DNA of 64,000 bases, from NCBI RefSeq assembly GCF_009647655.1, contig NZ_WJFD01000001.1, positions 1,116,001 through 1,180,000 of the forward strand. The letters are read 5' to 3'. Origin of the DNA: Chitinophaga sp. SYP-B3965 (lineage in GTDB: Bacteria; Bacteroidota; Bacteroidia; Chitinophagales; Chitinophagaceae). Numbering within the stretch: position 1 is the stretch's first letter; the number at the start of each line of letters is the position of its first letter. The notes below the pieces were generated by a model. That model was given only the letters and a program-made list of their open reading frames with translations, was not told the DNA's origin and made no database searches. The position numbers and the translations under genes were made by a program. This document shows, piece after piece, positions 62,153 to 64,000 of the stretch.

Positions 62153-64000
62153 ATGACGAAACTTCTACTCCCTGCCCTGTTTGTTCTGTTGGCCGTTGAA
62201 ACCCATGCCGGTATTGTACGCGGCACCGTTACCAATCAAAAAGGAGAAGCGTTGCCCTATGCCACAGTGATGATCAAAGGCACTACCAATGGTACGACGG
62301 CCAATGCCACCGGCAGTTACCAGTTGGATCTGCCATCCGGCCAGTATACCATCCTCTGCCAGTATATGGGCTATAAGAAGCTGGAAAAGACCATACAGGT
62401 CACTGGCGCTGTGCAGGAGTTGAACTTTGTCCTGGAGCCGGTAAGTATGCAGATCAGGGAAGTAGTGGTGAAGTCCGGTGGGGAAGATCCTGCTTATGCC
62501 ATCATCCGGCAGGCTATCAAAAAGAGATCGTTCTATCAAAACCAGGTAAAAGCCTATACCTGTGACGCCTATATTAAAATGCTGGCCAAACTCCGTAATG
62601 CACCCAAAAGGGTGTTCGGTCAGAAAGTGGATGCGGAGGACCTGGGATTGGATTCTACCCGCAAAGGCATTGTGGGTTTATCAGAATCCTATACCCGTTT
62701 AAATTATAGGCAACCGGATATGAAGGTGGAGGTTCTTTCCTCCCGTCAGAGCGGGGGAGGTTTAGGGTTCAGTTTCCCTACTACGATCAGTTTTTATGAT
62801 AATAATGTAGAGGCCATTACCTCAGACCTCGGACCGCGTGGTTTTATATCTCCCATTGCAGAAACGGCTATGCTCAATTATAAATACCGGCTGGAAGGTA
62901 CTTTCCTGGACGATGGTAAACTGGTGAACAAGATCAAAGTGATCCCGCGCCGGAAATATGAACCGGTGTTTGCAGGGTACATTTATATTACGGAAGACGA
63001 TTGGCGCATACACAGCACAGACCTGATGCTTACCAGGGAATACCAGCTGGAGCTGCTGGACACACTGATAATCAGGCAAACGCATGTACCGGTGAATAAT
63101 GAAGTATGGCGTACAAAAGATCAGGTGGTATATATAGCGATGAAGATGTTAGGGTTTGATGTAACGGCTAATAACGTAAACGTATACTCGAACTATAACC
63201 TGAAACCTGTATTCCCGAAAAACTTCTTTAACAAAGTAGTGATGAGATATGAGGTGGATGCTGCTGAGCGCGAAATAAAATACTGGGATAGTATACGCCC
63301 TGTTCCGCTGGAAGCCGAGGAGCAGAAGGACTTCCGCGTGAAGGACAGTACTGCAAAGGTAAGGAGGGATTCCTCCCGCTCCCGGTATCACCTGGATTCT
63401 TTGCGTAAAAAACCGCAGCCAATAAAGGCAGATGCTGTGCTGCTGAATGGCTTCGGGCATAACTGGTATTTTAAAAGAGATAGCAGTATTGCCACGCATT
63501 CGTTACATGTTGCTTCCCTGCTCAAAGGCCTGAGTTATAATACGGTGGAAGGTGTTTCTTTAGCTGTTGCTCCATCTGTAAGCTTCAGCCTGCCGAATAA
63601 GCGATATTTACACTGGGCTAATTATATCCGGTATGGTTTCAGTAATACACATCTGAATGCTTCCACCGCATTAACCTTCTCCGGCAGCGGACAGGATGAT
63701 TTTGGTTCCCGTAACACATGGACTATAGCAGGAGGGAAGCGCATCACCCAGTTCAATAAAGAGAATCCTATCGGCCCGATCGCTAACTCATTATATACCT
63801 TACTGGCCAAGGAGAACTACCTGAAGCTGTATGAGAGCTGGTATGGCGGCCTGAACTTTAACCGCAACTTCCAGAATGCGATGAAGCTGAATGTGAACGC
63901 TACTTATGAGGACAGGATCCCGGTGGAGAACACCACGGATTATGTGCTCTTCAAAAATGCCAGCAAAACCTTCACACCCAATCATCCGGAGGAACTGGCG
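62153..64000 (+). CDS. DUF5686/carboxypeptidase-like regulatory outer-membrane protein (3' end beyond window)
   Basis: An open frame runs from ATG 62153 to the end of the window without a stop (616 codons seen), so the gene is cut by the window. A signal peptide (about residues 1-21, LLPALFVLLAVETHA) is followed by a CarboxypepD_reg-like domain (VRGTVTNQKGEALPYATVMIKGTTNGTTANATGSYQLDLPSG, about 23-105). Then comes the DUF5686 region (GEDPAYAIIRQAIKKRSFYQNQVKAYTCDAYIKM; later YIYITEDDWRIHSTDL), expected to lead into an outer-membrane beta-barrel. Function of the family is unknown; it is common in Bacteroidota next to housekeeping genes. Confidence 0.88.
   Translation, partial: MTKLLLPALFVLLAVETHAGIVRGTVTNQKGEALPYATVMIKGTTNGTTANATGSYQLDLPSGQYTILCQYMGYKKLEKTIQVTGAVQELNFVLEPVSMQIREVVVKSGGEDPAYAIIRQAIKKRSFYQNQVKAYTCDAYIKMLAKLRNAPKRVFGQKVDAEDLGLDSTRKGIVGLSESYTRLNYRQPDMKVEVLSSRQSGGGLGFSFPTTISFYDNNVEAITSDLGPRGFISPIAETAMLNYKYRLEGTFLDDGKLVNKIKVIPRRKYEPVFAGYIYITEDDWRIHSTDLMLTREYQLELLDTLIIRQTHVPVNNEVWRTKDQVVYIAMKMLGFDVTANNVNVYSNYNLKPVFPKNFFNKVVMRYEVDAAEREIKYWDSIRPVPLEAEEQKDFRVKDSTAKVRRDSSRSRYHLDSLRKKPQPIKADAVLLNGFGHNWYFKRDSSIATHSLHVASLLKGLSYNTVEGVSLAVAPSVSFSLPNKRYLHWANYIRYGFSNTHLNASTALTFSGSGQDDFGSRNTWTIAGGKRITQFNKENPIGPIANSLYTLLAKENYLKLYESWYGGLNFNRNFQNAMKLNVNATYEDRIPVENTTDYVLFKNASKTFTPNHPEELA

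Noticed and set aside
1..64000. Search by eye for tRNA, rRNA, transposase or prophage genes
   Set aside because: No cloverleaf with TTCGA-type arm, no rRNA core sequence and no DDE or integrase motif could be supported. A covariance-model search (tRNAscan, Infernal) would be decisive.

Overview
The window is a chromosomal segment of a Bacteroidota bacterium, most likely a Chitinophagaceae member close to Chitinophaga. This is inferred from gene content: two giant secreted proteins with type IX secretion (T9SS) sorting tails, a TonB-dependent receptor with an N-terminal carboxypeptidase-regulatory-like domain, DUF4270 and DUF5686 proteins, a fused SpmA-SpmB protein, a lone GT5 N-domain protein beside panC, and several TAnnTTTG-type -7 elements. 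No tRNA, rRNA, CRISPR array, transposase or prophage gene was recognised.

Layout. (1) 1-1441: the tail of a neighbourhood with a short unknown ORF, an Imm11-like orphan immunity candidate and a hexapeptide acyltransferase, followed by a terminator and a strictly 11-bp-phased repeat. (2) 1754-9154, minus strand: a DUF1338 dioxygenase, then panB, ppx, ppk1, a flippase-like membrane protein, panD and panC, mixing pantothenate and polyphosphate metabolism. (3) 9265-12861, plus strand: a degenerate glycogen-synthase-like protein, a DUF4270 lipoprotein and metK. (4) 12862-13710: thirteen 61-bp units in a 182-bp higher-order repeat, apparently built from the facing terminators of metK and the GMC gene. 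(5) 13711-22270, minus strand: a GMC oxidoreductase and a 2264-residue esterase/FN3/PA14 T9SS protein.

(6) 22548-50023 is the main accessory region, an exopolysaccharide (EPS) locus. A nine-gene minus-strand operon (31871 down to 22548) encodes a Wzz/BY-kinase-like protein, two membrane acyltransferases, a 37-residue membrane protein, an O-antigen ligase/polymerase, a half-length TolC-like protein, a secreted esterase, a gluconate-dehydrogenase subunit-3-like protein and a GT2. Divergent from it, a plus-strand operon (32772-40267) encodes a stand-alone response regulator, an initiating sugar transferase with a pseudo-receiver domain, two GT2s, an AsnB-type amidotransferase, a GT4 and a methyltransferase. 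A GT14 and a Wzx-like flippase face it. A second giant esterase/beta-helix/12xPKD T9SS protein (42901-48807) and another glycosyltransferase close the locus. Initiation, elongation, flipping, polymerisation and chain-length control are all present, but no Wza/OPX export protein was recognised. Two acetylating enzymes are matched by three extracellular esterases of one fold, which suggests coupled acetylation and deacetylation or anchoring of the polymer at the surface.

(7) 50094-64000 is mostly housekeeping: a GNAT-nitrilase fusion overlapping a thiamine-binding protein, YeiH and SpmAB transporters, ychF, a TonB-dependent receptor, a methionine divergon (metX facing osmC-like and metZ), a small membrane protein, and a DUF5686 outer-membrane protein that runs off the right edge.
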